DNA of 16,357 nucleotides from 2-02-FULL-45-10 sp046590235 (GTDB lineage: Bacteria > Patescibacteriota > Patescibacteriia > Magasanikbacterales > GWA2-37-8): contig JBKJTY010000025.1 in NCBI GenBank assembly GCA_046590235.1, positions 1 through 16,357 on the forward strand, read 5' to 3'. The first letter of the stretch is position 1. Each line of letters starts with the position of its first letter. Shown piece after piece: positions 1 through 7,877 of this stretch. The notes beneath the pieces are model-generated. The model was given only the letters and a program-made list of their open reading frames with translations. It was not told the origin of the DNA and searched no databases. A program made the translations under genes and the position numbers.

Positions 1-196
1 CCCCCGAAACTTTCTTTTGTGAAATATTCTTTCGCAAGAATATTTGCATCTCGTAACGAGCGGGTCGCGAGTGGAGAGGATTCCTAAGCAGTTACAAAGA
101 AAAGTGACAAGCGGACTAAGCAGTAGTAGTAGGTAAGAGAACGATAGTGAAGTAAAGACGATAAAAGGAAGATTCCACGCTTCGCTCTGAATGACA
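1..196. repeat. Dispersed intergenic repeat, left copy (degraded, cut by the window edge)
   Basis: Three blocks match the right copy (15392-15608) in the same order and orientation. Positions 1-17 are identical to 15454-15470. Positions 91-109 match 15486-15503 with one extra A. Positions 138-156 are identical to 15533-15551. The shared end GAATGACA lies at 189-196 here and 15601-15608 there. The left copy carries about 70 extra bases (about 19-90), including a hairpin. Its terminal inverted repeat is decayed: only ATTC/GAAT and two inner pairs remain. No gene is visible in 1-217. The element probably continues left of the window, because the right copy has more GC-rich sequence before the first shared block. 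Confidence 0.75.
22..45 (-). other. Perfect 10-bp hairpin with a GNRA-type loop inside the left repeat
   Basis: Positions 22-31 (AAATATTCTT) and 36-45 (AAGAATATTT) are exact reverse complements around a 4-base loop. Read on the minus strand, the direction of the upstream gpmI transcript, the loop is GCGA, a GNRA tetraloop. No U-run follows, so it is not a standard intrinsic terminator. It could stabilise or help end the eno-gpmI-gpmI mRNA, or simply be part of the repeat. Confidence 0.5.
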
Positions 197-217
197 TTCT
201 ATTGTGAATGACAAATG

Positions 218-1792
218 TTAGATGAGAGGCTGCCCTGACATCTCCGGAGGAACCTCTAATCCCATTAGCTTTAAGACAGTAGGCGCAACATCCGCGAGAA
301 TACCTACAGGCGGAAGTAAGCTTAAATCACCCTCTGGTGGATCTCCACCAGGCCCAGCCTGACCCAAATAATCTTTACCAATGATAAGCAGAGGCACTGC
401 ATTAGTAGAATGCTCTTTATCAATCTCTCCGGTATGTAAATTTAAAACTTCTTCCGCATTGCCATGATCAGCAGTCATCACTACAACACCATTATTCGCA
501 AGTGTACGTTTCACAATTTCTCCCAAGCACTTATCTGAAAACTCAACAGCTTTAATAGTCGCTTCAGCATTACCAGTATGACCAACCATGTCAGGGTTAG
601 CGTAGTTCATGATAATGAAATCATATTTCTGACTATCAATTGCCTCAATGGCTTTTTTGGTAACTTCAGCTGCGGACATTTCCGGCACCTCAGCGTAACT
701 CGCAACACCAGGACTTGGTACCAAGCCTCGATCTTCATTTGGGAACGGTTCTTCAACCGTGCCGTTCAAAAAGAACGTTACGTGTGCGTACTTTTCAGTT
801 TCAGCAACATGATATTGTTTTAAACCAGCCTTACTAATAACTTCAGCCAAACAATTATGGATAACAATCGGCTCATACGCCACCACGACCGGTAAATCCT
901 TTTCGTATTCCATCATGGTGACAAAAAAGACATCTTTAACCTTATTACGCGTAAACTTATCAAAACCCGGCAAGACAAACGCCTTAGTCAATTCGCGAGC
1001 GCGATCAGGGCGGAAGTTAAAAAATATTGCCGCGTCACTTGGTTGGAAAGTCGCTACCGGTTTACCACCCCTAGTAATTACTGTTGGAACAAACTCTTCA
1101 TCAAAAACTTTTTGATCGTAAGATTCCTGGATTGTCACCTGCGGATCTTCTGACTTGCGATCAGCAACACCTTCAGCCATGGCACGATATGCCTTTTCAA
1201 CGCGCGGCCAGCGGTTATCGCGATCCATTGCATAATAACGACCGGAAATACTCGCAATTTCACCAACACCAAGTAACTTCATCTTGTTTTGCAATTGCGC
1301 AACCAAACCTTTACCGCTGTCTAACTTACAATCACGTCCATCAAGAATAACGTGAACAAAAACATTTTTAAAATTATTTCGTTTACAAAGTTCCAAAAGC
1401 GCAAATAAGTGCTCACTGCTAGAGTGCACATTACCAGTCGTTAACATGCCGATCAAATGCAAAGCAGTCTTTTTCTGTTCAGCCTGAAGAATGGCATGTA
1501 AAAAAGCTTGGTTGGTAAAAAAATTTCCGGAAGCAATTTCTTGGTTAACACGCGGACATGATTGATAATAAATACGTCCAGCACCAATGTTCAAATGACC
1601 AACTTCCGAATTACCAATTTCACCAAACATTAAACCCACCTCATTGCCTGAGGCGTGTACGGTCATGGATGGATAATTTTTGAGGTACTCGTTAAAATTC
1701 GGAGTTTTGGCGCGGGCGATAGCGTTACCATCAGAAGCTGGCGCTACACCCCAGCCATCAAAGATGGTGAGTACAACTGGACGATAAGGCAT
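218..1792 (-). CDS. gpmI: 2,3-bisphosphoglycerate-independent phosphoglycerate mutase, copy A (canonical)
   Basis: Interconverts 3- and 2-phosphoglycerate in the cytoplasm using two metal ions, normally Mn, and a phosphoserine intermediate. The 524 residues match the family's usual 510-550. All expected active-site residues are visible: D12 in DGWG, nucleophile S62 in GNSEVGHLNIGAGR, H123, D151/R153/D154 in DGRD, R185 and R191, R261 and R264 in FRPDRAR, K334 in ETEKYAH, D401 and H405 in NPDMVGHTG, D442/H443 in TADHGN, and H461 in EHSTN. It keeps the family's EDR...PSP loop (about 349-371). A Gly/Pro-rich stretch at about 478-494 near the C-terminus looks like a surface insertion. The ATG follows the stop of copy B after only 3 nt with no Shine-Dalgarno, so translational coupling is likely. 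It is the last gene of the eno-gpmI-gpmI unit. Confidence 0.96.
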   Translation of the reverse strand: MPYRPVVLTIFDGWGVAPASDGNAIARAKTPNFNEYLKNYPSMTVHASGNEVGLMFGEIGNSEVGHLNIGAGRIYYQSCPRVNQEIASGNFFTNQAFLHAILQAEQKKTALHLIGMLTTGNVHSSSEHLFALLELCKRNNFKNVFVHVILDGRDCKLDSGKGLVAQLQNKMKLLGVGEIASISGRYYAMDRDNRWPRVEKAYRAMAEGVADRKSEDPQVTIQESYDQKVFDEEFVPTVITRGGKPVATFQPSDAAIFFNFRPDRARELTKAFVLPGFDKFTRNKVKDVFFVTMMEYEKDLPVVVAYEPIVIHNCLAEVISKAGLKQYHVAETEKYAHVTFFLNGTVEEPFPNEDRGLVPSPGVASYAEVPEMSAAEVTKKAIEAIDSQKYDFIIMNYANPDMVGHTGNAEATIKAVEFSDKCLGEIVKRTLANNGVVVMTADHGNAEEVLNLHTGEIDKEHSTNAVPLLIIGKDYLGQAGPGGDPPEGDLSLLPPVGILADVAPTVLKLMGLEVPPEMSGQPLI

Positions 1793-1795
1793 AAG

Positions 1796-3370
1796 TTAAG
1801 CGATCAACGATTTACCGGTCATTTCTTTCGGCTGTTTTATACGCATCATTTTGAGGATGGTCGGCGCAACATCAGCCAGCTTACCGGTTTTCTTCAATTT
1901 ACCAGGGCGTACTTTCCACGCCTGGTAATCATGCTTTGTACCAATGATAATGCATGGCACTGGATTAGTCGAGTGTTCAGTATCGGTTTCGCCAGTTTTA
2001 GCGTTAATCATCTCTTCAACATTACCGTGATCAGCCGTAACCACACCGACAGAACCTGCTGCTGTCATAGCAGATACAATTCGCATCAGTGCAGCATCAA
2101 TGGCGGTAATTGCTTTTTCAGCCGCAGCAAAGTTTCCGGTATGCCCAACCATATCAGCATTAGCCAAATTAATGGCAATAAATTCAAAATGGTTTTTTTC
2201 AATCGCTTTAACAACATAGTTAGCGATCTCTTCCGCTTTCATATCTGGATCAAGCTCAAAATCTTCTATATCCCCAGAAGCAATCTTAACCCATTGCTCA
2301 TCACAAAAATGCTGGGCATATCCCCCGTTCAAAAAATAAGTAATGTGTGCAAACTTTTCAGATTCAGAAATATACAACTGCCGACGAGGACACATGACTT
2401 GCACCAAACTATTTTGAACGTCACGACTTGGGAAAGCTGTTAAAATATTTGCCAAGTCAGGACCAAAGTCGGTCATGGCTACAAATTGCAAATGTTTAAA
2501 TACTTTTTTACGCTTGAAAGTATCTTGGTTCATCCGCTCAAAGTTTGGCTGGACAAATGTTTTGGTTAATTGGCGCGTTCTATCACTACGTAAATTAAAA
2601 AAGATGACTACATCATTTTCCTCAATGAGGGCAATAGGCTTATCTTTATGAGTAATGATAGTCGGAGAAATAAATTCGTCAGTTTCATCGGAATTATAGG
2701 CAATAGTAATCGCATCTTCAGGTGTGGCCGCCTTTCGCCCAACACCTTCTGTTAGAGCTTCAAACGCCTTTTTAGTGCGTCCCCAATTCTTATTACGATC
2801 CATACCATAAAGACGTCCCATTATCGTAGCGATCTGTTCACCGTTTCTAAAATGAGCCTGAAGTTTTTTCAAATGCTGCAAAGCATCATGCTGACCAGAA
2901 TCACGTCCGTCGGTAAAAAGATGTAAAAAAACCTTTTTAATGCCCTGACCTCGAAAGAAATCCAAAAGAGCATAAAGATGCTCAGGGGTAGAGTGCGCAC
3001 TATTGTGGTTTGATAACAAACCGGTTAAATGAACTGCACCACCCGTTTTCTTTGCGTGTTTAGATACTTGTAAAAGCGCTACATTCTTAAAAAAAGTTCT
3101 ATCCTCAATGGCTTCAGAAATATAAAGGGCATCTTGCTTTACCACGCGTCCCGCACCGATATTCAAATGACCAGCTTCACTATTCCCCTCTTGCCCTTTA
3201 AACAGACCAACAGCGGTACCACTCGCTTCAAGTTCAGCGTATGCATTTTTTTTGAGCAAACTAAAATAAAAAGGTGCCGTTTCTGGTGTGATCGGATTAC
3301 CTTTTTTCTTAGGGTTTTCAATCCCCCAACCGTCTAAAATGACAAGTACAGTAGTCTGCGGAGCGGACAT
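1796..3370 (-). CDS. gpmI: 2,3-bisphosphoglycerate-independent phosphoglycerate mutase, copy B (divergent paralog)
   Basis: A second full-length gpmI (524 aa) directly upstream of copy A. The catalytic set is complete: D13 in DGWG, S64 in GNSEAGHLNIGAGR, H126, D154/R156/D157, R186 and R192, R261 and R264 in LRSDRTRQ, K339 in SEKFAH, D406 and H410 in ADMVGHTG, D447/H448 in TADHGN, and H466 in EHSTN. It is not a recent copy: outside these blocks the two sequences differ widely. Copy B has lost the EDR...PSP loop that copy A keeps after the K339 block (copy B about 351-373), and FRPDRAR has become LRSDRTR. Its ATG lies 3 nt after the eno stop. It is probably an active mutase, but altered kinetics or substrate preference cannot be excluded. 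Confidence 0.94.
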   Translation of the reverse strand: MSAPQTTVLVILDGWGIENPKKKGNPITPETAPFYFSLLKKNAYAELEASGTAVGLFKGQEGNSEAGHLNIGAGRVVKQDALYISEAIEDRTFFKNVALLQVSKHAKKTGGAVHLTGLLSNHNSAHSTPEHLYALLDFFRGQGIKKVFLHLFTDGRDSGQHDALQHLKKLQAHFRNGEQIATIMGRLYGMDRNKNWGRTKKAFEALTEGVGRKAATPEDAITIAYNSDETDEFISPTIITHKDKPIALIEENDVVIFFNLRSDRTRQLTKTFVQPNFERMNQDTFKRKKVFKHLQFVAMTDFGPDLANILTAFPSRDVQNSLVQVMCPRRQLYISESEKFAHITYFLNGGYAQHFCDEQWVKIASGDIEDFELDPDMKAEEIANYVVKAIEKNHFEFIAINLANADMVGHTGNFAAAEKAITAIDAALMRIVSAMTAAGSVGVVTADHGNVEEMINAKTGETDTEHSTNPVPCIIIGTKHDYQAWKVRPGKLKKTGKLADVAPTILKMMRIKQPKEMTGKSLIA

Positions 3371-3373
3371 AAA

Positions 3374-4621
3374 CTAGAAACCTAATTCAAGTTCAATTTC
3401 CATGAGGCGATTATATTTTTCTACACGTTCAGAACGAGACATGGAACCCGTTTTGATATATTCAGAGTTAACTGCGACCGACAAATCAGCGATAAACGTA
3501 TCGGATGTTTCACCACTGCGATGCGACACACTTGTTTGATAACCATTTTGTTTTGCCAAAAGAATCGTATCAATCGTTTCCGACAGCGTACCAATTTGGT
3601 TAACTTTAATAAGAATAGCGTTAGCAACACCCTCATTTATACCTTTAGCCAAGCGCTCAGGATTAGTAACAAACAAATCATCACCAACAATGGTCGCCTT
3701 TTTACCAAGTTCTTGTGTAAGAAGCTGCCAATTTTCCCAATCATCTTCAGCGAGCGGATCTTCAATCGAAATAAGCGGATATTTCTTTACCCACTGGGAT
3801 AAGACATCAATCATTTTGGAAGGACGCCAACCCTGCTTTGGACCAACAAAATAATACACACCGTGGCGAGCAAATTCTGAAGCCGCAAGATCAAGACCGA
3901 GGAAAACATGCTTACCTGCTTCCCAACCAGTGTATTTAATAGCCTCCATGATCAACTGAAGCGCGCGTTCATTATTAAGAAGTGCTGGAGCAAATCCGCC
4001 TTCATCGCCAACAGCTGTAGAGTAACCTTTTTGACTTAAAATATTAGCCAAGGCATGAAAAATTTGCGAACCCATACGAACGCGTTCGCGGAATAATTTA
4101 TGACGTGGAATAATCATGAATTCCTGAATCGACAAACCATTATCAGAATGACGGCCGCCGTTCAAAATGTTCATTGTTGCGATCGGTAATCGATACCCCT
4201 TTTCTGGAATTTTATAAATATGACGAATATATTGGTACAGTGGAATGTCATACGCTTGAGCACCTGCGCGCGCACAGGCCAAAGACACTGCTAAGATGGC
4301 GTTAGCCCCAAGATTAGCTTTATTTCGCGTACCATCAAGCTCAATCATTCGCTCATCGATCGCACGGATTTTATCAACCGACATACCTTTGAGCGCCGGA
4401 GCAATAATCGCGGTAACATTTTTTACAGCCTTAAGGACACCTTTACCGCCATAGCGTTTTCCACCATCACGAAGCTCAACAGCTTCATGTGTACCGGTCG
4501 AAGCACCGGACGGAACTTTGGCCACGCCAACAATACCATTTTCCAAAATAACTTTCGCTTCTACAGTTGGATTTCCACGAGAATCAAGCACCTCCCGAGC
4601 CTGAATAGCTTTAATTTTCAT
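3374..4621 (-). CDS. eno: Enolase (phosphopyruvate hydratase)
   Basis: Converts 2-phosphoglycerate to phosphoenolpyruvate with Mg in the cytoplasm. The 415 residues are typical. Visible residues include the PSGASTGTHEAVELRDG loop (37-53), H158 in NGGRHSDN, E167 in QEFMI, D206/E207 in DEGGFAP, Mg ligands D244 (LDLAASEF), E287 (SIEDPL) and D314 (VGDDLFVTN), catalytic K339 in LIKVNQIG, H367-R368-S369 in SHRSGE, and K390 in IKTGSMSRSER. It is the first gene of the eno-gpmI-gpmI unit, so substrate producers and consumer are cotranscribed. It sits behind a terminator and an extended -10 promoter. No Shine-Dalgarno is visible before the ATG, which follows a leader of about 35 nt. Confidence 0.97.
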   Translation of the reverse strand: MKIKAIQAREVLDSRGNPTVEAKVILENGIVGVAKVPSGASTGTHEAVELRDGGKRYGGKGVLKAVKNVTAIIAPALKGMSVDKIRAIDERMIELDGTRNKANLGANAILAVSLACARAGAQAYDIPLYQYIRHIYKIPEKGYRLPIATMNILNGGRHSDNGLSIQEFMIIPRHKLFRERVRMGSQIFHALANILSQKGYSTAVGDEGGFAPALLNNERALQLIMEAIKYTGWEAGKHVFLGLDLAASEFARHGVYYFVGPKQGWRPSKMIDVLSQWVKKYPLISIEDPLAEDDWENWQLLTQELGKKATIVGDDLFVTNPERLAKGINEGVANAILIKVNQIGTLSETIDTILLAKQNGYQTSVSHRSGETSDTFIADLSVAVNSEYIKTGSMSRSERVEKYNRLMEIELELGF

Positions 4622-4662
4622 AGACTAAAAGTGATATAAAATAACTGGCTGTAAACGTGGTA

Positions 4663-4671
4663 AGTATACCA
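4663..4671 (-). promoter_or_regulatory. Extended -10 promoter for eno-gpmI-gpmI
   Basis: The minus strand reads TGG-TATACT here, matching the TGn-TATAAT extended -10 consensus. A TTGACC lies only 10 bases further upstream, too close to act as the -35 for this -10. The predicted start near 4656 gives a leader of about 35 nt. The site lies just downstream of the terminator of the preceding unit, where a new promoter is expected. Confidence 0.5.
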
Positions 4672-4682
4672 TAATCGAGGTC

Positions 4683-4714
4683 AATTAAAAAGCCCCGGGT
4701 TCGTCCCGGGGCTT
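4683..4714 (-). terminator. Intrinsic terminator after the pgk-SIMPL unit
   Basis: A perfect 10-bp GC-rich stem (4690-4699 with 4705-4714) encloses a 5-base loop. On the minus strand it is followed by a short T tract ending in TTTTAATT and preceded by an A-rich tract. It lies 38 bases after the SIMPL stop codon and separates that unit from eno. Confidence 0.9.
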
Positions 4715-4752
4715 CTTATTTTATCATTCCAACCGTAGTGGAAGAATCATTT

Positions 4753-5574
4753 TTATCTACTAATAATTTTATAAGTGATACTAACAGACATGCTGACATC
4801 TTTACTGCCTGTAGCTACTTCAGGCATAGACGCACCGTCTGTCATTTTAGCCTGGTTCATCATCATACCACCGTATGGCATGTAATCTGTCGGAGCATCG
4901 TAGTCACTGTAAGATACAATCTCGCCGAGCTCTACACCAAGAGTTCGAGCAAGGGTTTGCGCCTTAGTTTTTGCGTTAGCCAATGCCTTTTCACGCGCTG
5001 CTGTTTTCAAACTTTCAACCTCATCGATTGTAAAGCTCAAACCATTAACCTGGTTAGCGCCATATTTGCCTGGCATAGACAAAACAGTACTAATCTTTGT
5101 TAAATCACGAATTTTAACAGTAACATTATTTGTAACACGGTAACCTTTGAATACCTGACCGCGTTCACTACTGTAATCGTATTCTGGATAAATAGAATAA
5201 TCACTTTGCAAATCCTTTTCTTCAATTCCCATTTTCTTAAGCTCAGCGATAATCTGGTTCATGACCTTTGTATTATCAGTCTGGGCTTTAGCAACATCTT
5301 TATCAACTGTTGTAAAACCAATAGTTGTAACAGCAATATCATTTTTACCATTTACCTTACCAAGGCCGTTGATGGTAATAGTACGTTCCATCTGGTCTGC
5401 TTGACCAACAAAATTATACTTTTTAACATTAAGACGCATTAAGGTGCCTAGGTACAATGTACCGTAAACCAATAAAACCGCAATTAAAACCATGAGAATT
5501 TTTTTACCAAAATCATCATGTCGTGGGCAGCAAGGTTTACTGCCATGTTCTTCAACCATTGGCGGCGTAGCCAT
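4753..5574 (-). CDS. Membrane-anchored SIMPL-domain (DUF541) protein
   Basis: The protein has a short cytoplasmic N-terminus (with CCPRHD at 15-20), one membrane segment at about 25-46, and an extracytoplasmic SIMPL domain (about 66-271). The domain shows the typical opening TITINGLGKV, a region resembling the usual Q..N....I...L...GI..KD...S..S..P.Y pattern (SDYSIYPEYDY), and REKALANAKTKAQTLA. Family members include E. coli YggE and periplasmic or surface oligomeric proteins; the biochemical role is poorly defined. I place the start at 5574 because GGAGG lies at 5580-5584, 5 nt before that ATG. An in-frame ATG at 5601 would add 9 residues but has no Shine-Dalgarno. It is probably cotranscribed with pgk, 45 nt upstream. 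A link to glycolysis is not evident. Confidence 0.88.
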   Translation of the reverse strand: MATPPMVEEHGSKPCCPRHDDFGKKILMVLIAVLLVYGTLYLGTLMRLNVKKYNFVGQADQMERTITINGLGKVNGKNDIAVTTIGFTTVDKDVAKAQTDNTKVMNQIIAELKKMGIEEKDLQSDYSIYPEYDYSSERGQVFKGYRVTNNVTVKIRDLTKISTVLSMPGKYGANQVNGLSFTIDEVESLKTAAREKALANAKTKAQTLARTLGVELGEIVSYSDYDAPTDYMPYGGMMMNQAKMTDGASMPEVATGSKDVSMSVSITYKIISR

Positions 5575-5579
5575 AGGGT

Positions 5580-5584
5580 CCTCC
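5580..5584 (-). promoter_or_regulatory. Shine-Dalgarno GGAGG that decides the SIMPL start
   Basis: The minus strand reads GGAGG, then 5 bases, then ATG at 5574. It lies inside the longer possible reading frame and favours the internal ATG. It is the only strong Shine-Dalgarno I found before any gene in the window. Confidence 0.7.
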
Positions 5585-5619
5585 ATTTTTTTTATTGCCA
5601 TATAAATAGTTTTAAATAA

Positions 5620-6801
5620 TTATTGTAAAATAGTAATGCCTGGTAATTTTTTACCGCTTAAGAGCTCAAGCATCGCCCCTCCCCCGGTGGAAACGAGATC
5701 CACTGAACCCATAAGTCCGAGTTGTTCTAACAGCTCAACTGTTTCACCGCCCCCAGCGATACCAACAGCTTTACCCTTAGAACGCGCAGCAAACAAGCAG
5801 GCAATCGCCTTTGTGCCATAACCATAGACTGGCACTTCAAACATGCCCATTGCGCCGTTCCAAATCAAAGTTTGACCTTGTTTAATATATTTAGAGAACA
5901 ATTGGACACTGGCAGGGCCGATATCATAAATTGCTTCATCTTTTTTCAAAGCGAGATTAGCAGTAAGTGGTACTGCATACGCGCCTTTACCATTTGCCTT
6001 ACCCACTATAACATCCACAGGCAAAATAATCTTTTTCTTTGAACAATAGCGAAGAATTTCCGCTTTATACTCTTTGCCGATAAGTGACCCCCCTACTTGA
6101 TGACCCTTAGCCCACAAATAAGTATTTACCAAACCGCCGCCAAGTAAAATATAATCAGCTTTAGCTAATAGATATTTAAGCACCGGGATCTTTGTTTCCA
6201 CCTTGGCACCGCCTAGAATGATGACAAGTGGTTTTTTAGGTTTGGTTACTGCACTAGATACAACGTTTACTTCTTCAGAAAGTAACAAACCAGCATAACT
6301 TGGTAGGAACTTAGCAACCCCTGTCACCGAAGCAGCTGCACGATGGGCTACCGCAAAACCATCAAGAACAAAATAATCAGCTAACCTAGATAGATCTTTT
6401 GCCAAACCAACCTTATTATCTTCTTCACCTGCGCAGAAACGAATATTTTCTAACATCATCACATGATGGCGTTTCAAACCAAAAACCTTTTTCTCTGCCA
6501 ATACGCGATCCTTAGCATTCACAAAGCTCACTAATGGAATAGTAATCCCTAAAAGTTTTTCTGCTCGTTTTACTACCGGAGCCAAACTCAAAGATAGTGT
6601 TGGTTTTGTCGGGCGTCCAAGATGGCTCACCAAAATAACTTTTGCACCAGCATTTTGTAAAAATCGAATAGTAGCTAAACTTTTTACAATTTTAAAATCA
6701 TTCAGAACTTTATTATTCTTCACTGGCACATTCCAATCTACACGCACTAAAACACGCTTATCAACAAGGTTTTTTAATTCGGTAATTGAAGCAATGGACA
6801 T
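5620..6801 (-). CDS. pgk: Phosphoglycerate kinase
   Basis: Transfers phosphate from 1,3-bisphosphoglycerate to ADP, giving ATP and 3-phosphoglycerate, in the cytoplasm. The 393 residues match the family. N-domain substrate motifs are RVDWNVP (20-26, W replacing the usual F), SHLGRP (59-64), LENIRF (117-122) and DGFAVAHRAAASVTG (147-161). C-domain nucleotide motifs are LGGAKVETKIPVL (196-208), GGGLVNTYL (221-229), WNGAMGMFE (314-322), GGGETV (350-355, usually GGGDS) and STGGGAMLELL (371-381). It leads a two-gene unit with the SIMPL gene. A hairpin with six Ts abuts its ATG and overlaps its predicted promoter. Confidence 0.97.
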   Translation of the reverse strand: MSIASITELKNLVDKRVLVRVDWNVPVKNNKVLNDFKIVKSLATIRFLQNAGAKVILVSHLGRPTKPTLSLSLAPVVKRAEKLLGITIPLVSFVNAKDRVLAEKKVFGLKRHHVMMLENIRFCAGEEDNKVGLAKDLSRLADYFVLDGFAVAHRAAASVTGVAKFLPSYAGLLLSEEVNVVSSAVTKPKKPLVIILGGAKVETKIPVLKYLLAKADYILLGGGLVNTYLWAKGHQVGGSLIGKEYKAEILRYCSKKKIILPVDVIVGKANGKGAYAVPLTANLALKKDEAIYDIGPASVQLFSKYIKQGQTLIWNGAMGMFEVPVYGYGTKAIACLFAARSKGKAVGIAGGGETVELLEQLGLMGSVDLVSTGGGAMLELLSGKKLPGITILQ

Positions 6802-6830
6802 AAAAAATACTCAACGTGACTCGTTGAGTA
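6802..6830 (-). terminator. Hairpin terminator of the aspS-scpAB-carboxypeptidase unit, abutting the pgk ATG
   Basis: A perfect 9-bp stem (6808-6816 with 6822-6830) encloses a 5-base loop. On the minus strand it is followed at once by TTTTTT (6802-6807), and the next base is the A of the pgk ATG. The stem has only four G-C pairs, so it is moderate in strength. It could stop read-through from the upstream unit or act as a pgk leader hairpin. Confidence 0.65.
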
Positions 6831-6854
6831 TAGTATAGCACAAAAAATGTTCAA
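6827..6854 (-). promoter_or_regulatory. Predicted pgk promoter overlapping the terminator stem
   Basis: On the minus strand, TTGAAC (6849-6854) and TATACT (6827-6832) are separated by 16 bases. An overlapping TATACT at 6832-6837 has TG-C just before it, an extended -10. With the first pair, transcription would start near 6820, inside the hairpin, giving a leader of about 20 nt that lacks most of the upstream stem arm. Confidence 0.55.
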
Positions 6855-6857
6855 AAA

Positions 6858-7874
6858 CTATGGCGCTTCTGCACTTGCTACATGTTCTTCAGGCCATGAA
6901 TAATTTTCAAAGACCCATTCCGCGATATCACGCGCTTCTGAAAAACGAAATTCATTCGATGTCGCACCCATAATCACTACCCGAACAATCTGTTCTTTAT
7001 TATTTGCGATACGGACAACAAAATTATAACCTGAATCAGTGATATACCCTGTTTTACCGATAATTGATTGTTTATTAAAATTACTTGGCACCCATTTTGT
7101 TAAAAGCCAGTTCGTCGACCAAACTTGGTGTTTATCGTTTCTATTGAGCGGACGAGCATCGTATTGCCCCAAAGACAGTGATTTATTAATCTTCGGTACT
7201 TCCAAAGCATATTTGAGCAATTTAGCCACATCAATCGCCGTACCCATATTGCGACTATCAAGACCAGTAGGCTCAACAAAACGAAGTGACTGCAAACCTA
7301 GCTGTTGCGCCTTATTATTCATCAAAGCCACAAAAGCATCTTGCGATAATCCAGAATTACGAACCAATGCTTGGACAGCTGAGTTTGAAGACCCAACCAA
7401 AGCGATATCCCATAAGTTACTGAGGGTATATTGGTCCCCCACCTCTAAATGACGGTCTTCGTTAATATCAGTACCTGTTACAAACGTGGTTTTATTCCAA
7501 GCGATTGGCAAATCATTTAATACCAACGCTGACATAAGCTTTGAGATACTTGCGAGAGAGCGAATATCCGTACCGTTCTTTTTGTATAAGACAGTATTAG
7601 TTTTATCATCAACAACAACGATAGAAGCAGCTGTAAACGGGACACTACATTCTTTCTGACCATGATTAGTAGGGACAACTGGACGACTAACAGGAAAATT
7701 CTTAATTCGAACAAGTTGATTCTGAGCTAAAATTCGTTTTTCAGAAAAAGGCAGCGCAGCAACCAGAGACTCTACTTTTGCGTGAGTAAAAAAAACAGAA
7801 CCACCTAAAACAAGCGCTACACCCGAGAGAGTGATACCAAAGGAGGATAGAAAATCAAATGTTTTCTGTGTCAT
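6858..7874 (-). CDS. Serine-type D-Ala-D-Ala carboxypeptidase/endopeptidase (PBP5/PBP7-like, peptidase S11)
   Basis: A low-molecular-weight penicillin-binding protein that trims peptidoglycan side chains or cross-links outside the membrane. All three active-site motifs are present: S109-I-S-K112 (nucleophile and lysine) in LASISKLMSAL, S162-S-N164, and K274-T-G276 in IGKTGYITDSG. An N-terminal hydrophobic segment at about 13-30 is a signal anchor or signal peptide. The 338 residues cover the catalytic domain with no obvious PBP5-type C-terminal domain or amphipathic anchor, so it is closer in layout to the PBP7 type. The ATG lies 3 nt after the scpB stop. It is the last gene of the aspS-scpA-scpB unit, and a terminator follows. 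Confidence 0.92.
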   Translation of the reverse strand: MTQKTFDFLSSFGITLSGVALVLGGSVFFTHAKVESLVAALPFSEKRILAQNQLVRIKNFPVSRPVVPTNHGQKECSVPFTAASIVVVDDKTNTVLYKKNGTDIRSLASISKLMSALVLNDLPIAWNKTTFVTGTDINEDRHLEVGDQYTLSNLWDIALVGSSNSAVQALVRNSGLSQDAFVALMNNKAQQLGLQSLRFVEPTGLDSRNMGTAIDVAKLLKYALEVPKINKSLSLGQYDARPLNRNDKHQVWSTNWLLTKWVPSNFNKQSIIGKTGYITDSGYNFVVRIANNKEQIVRVVIMGATSNEFRFSEARDIAEWVFENYSWPEEHVASAEAP

Positions 7875-7877
7875 ACC

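Noticed and set aside
22..45. Hairpin as the intrinsic terminator of eno-gpmI-gpmI
   Set aside because: The stem is all but two pairs A-T and no T-run follows on the minus strand, so it does not meet the usual criteria. I list it only as a hairpin.
118..134. AGT triplet run and CTAAGCAGT direct repeat as a microsatellite or CRISPR-like unit
   Set aside because: There are only three or four triplets and two copies of the 9-base word, with no regular spacers. They belong to the extra sequence of the degraded dispersed repeat.
1655..2443. 262-codon open frame on the plus strand across the gpmI junction
   Set aside because: It lies antisense to two well-conserved gpmI genes, its translation has no recognisable domain, and it is rich in His, Phe, Ser and Asn, as expected from reversed codons. 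The other plus-strand frames were rejected for the same reason.
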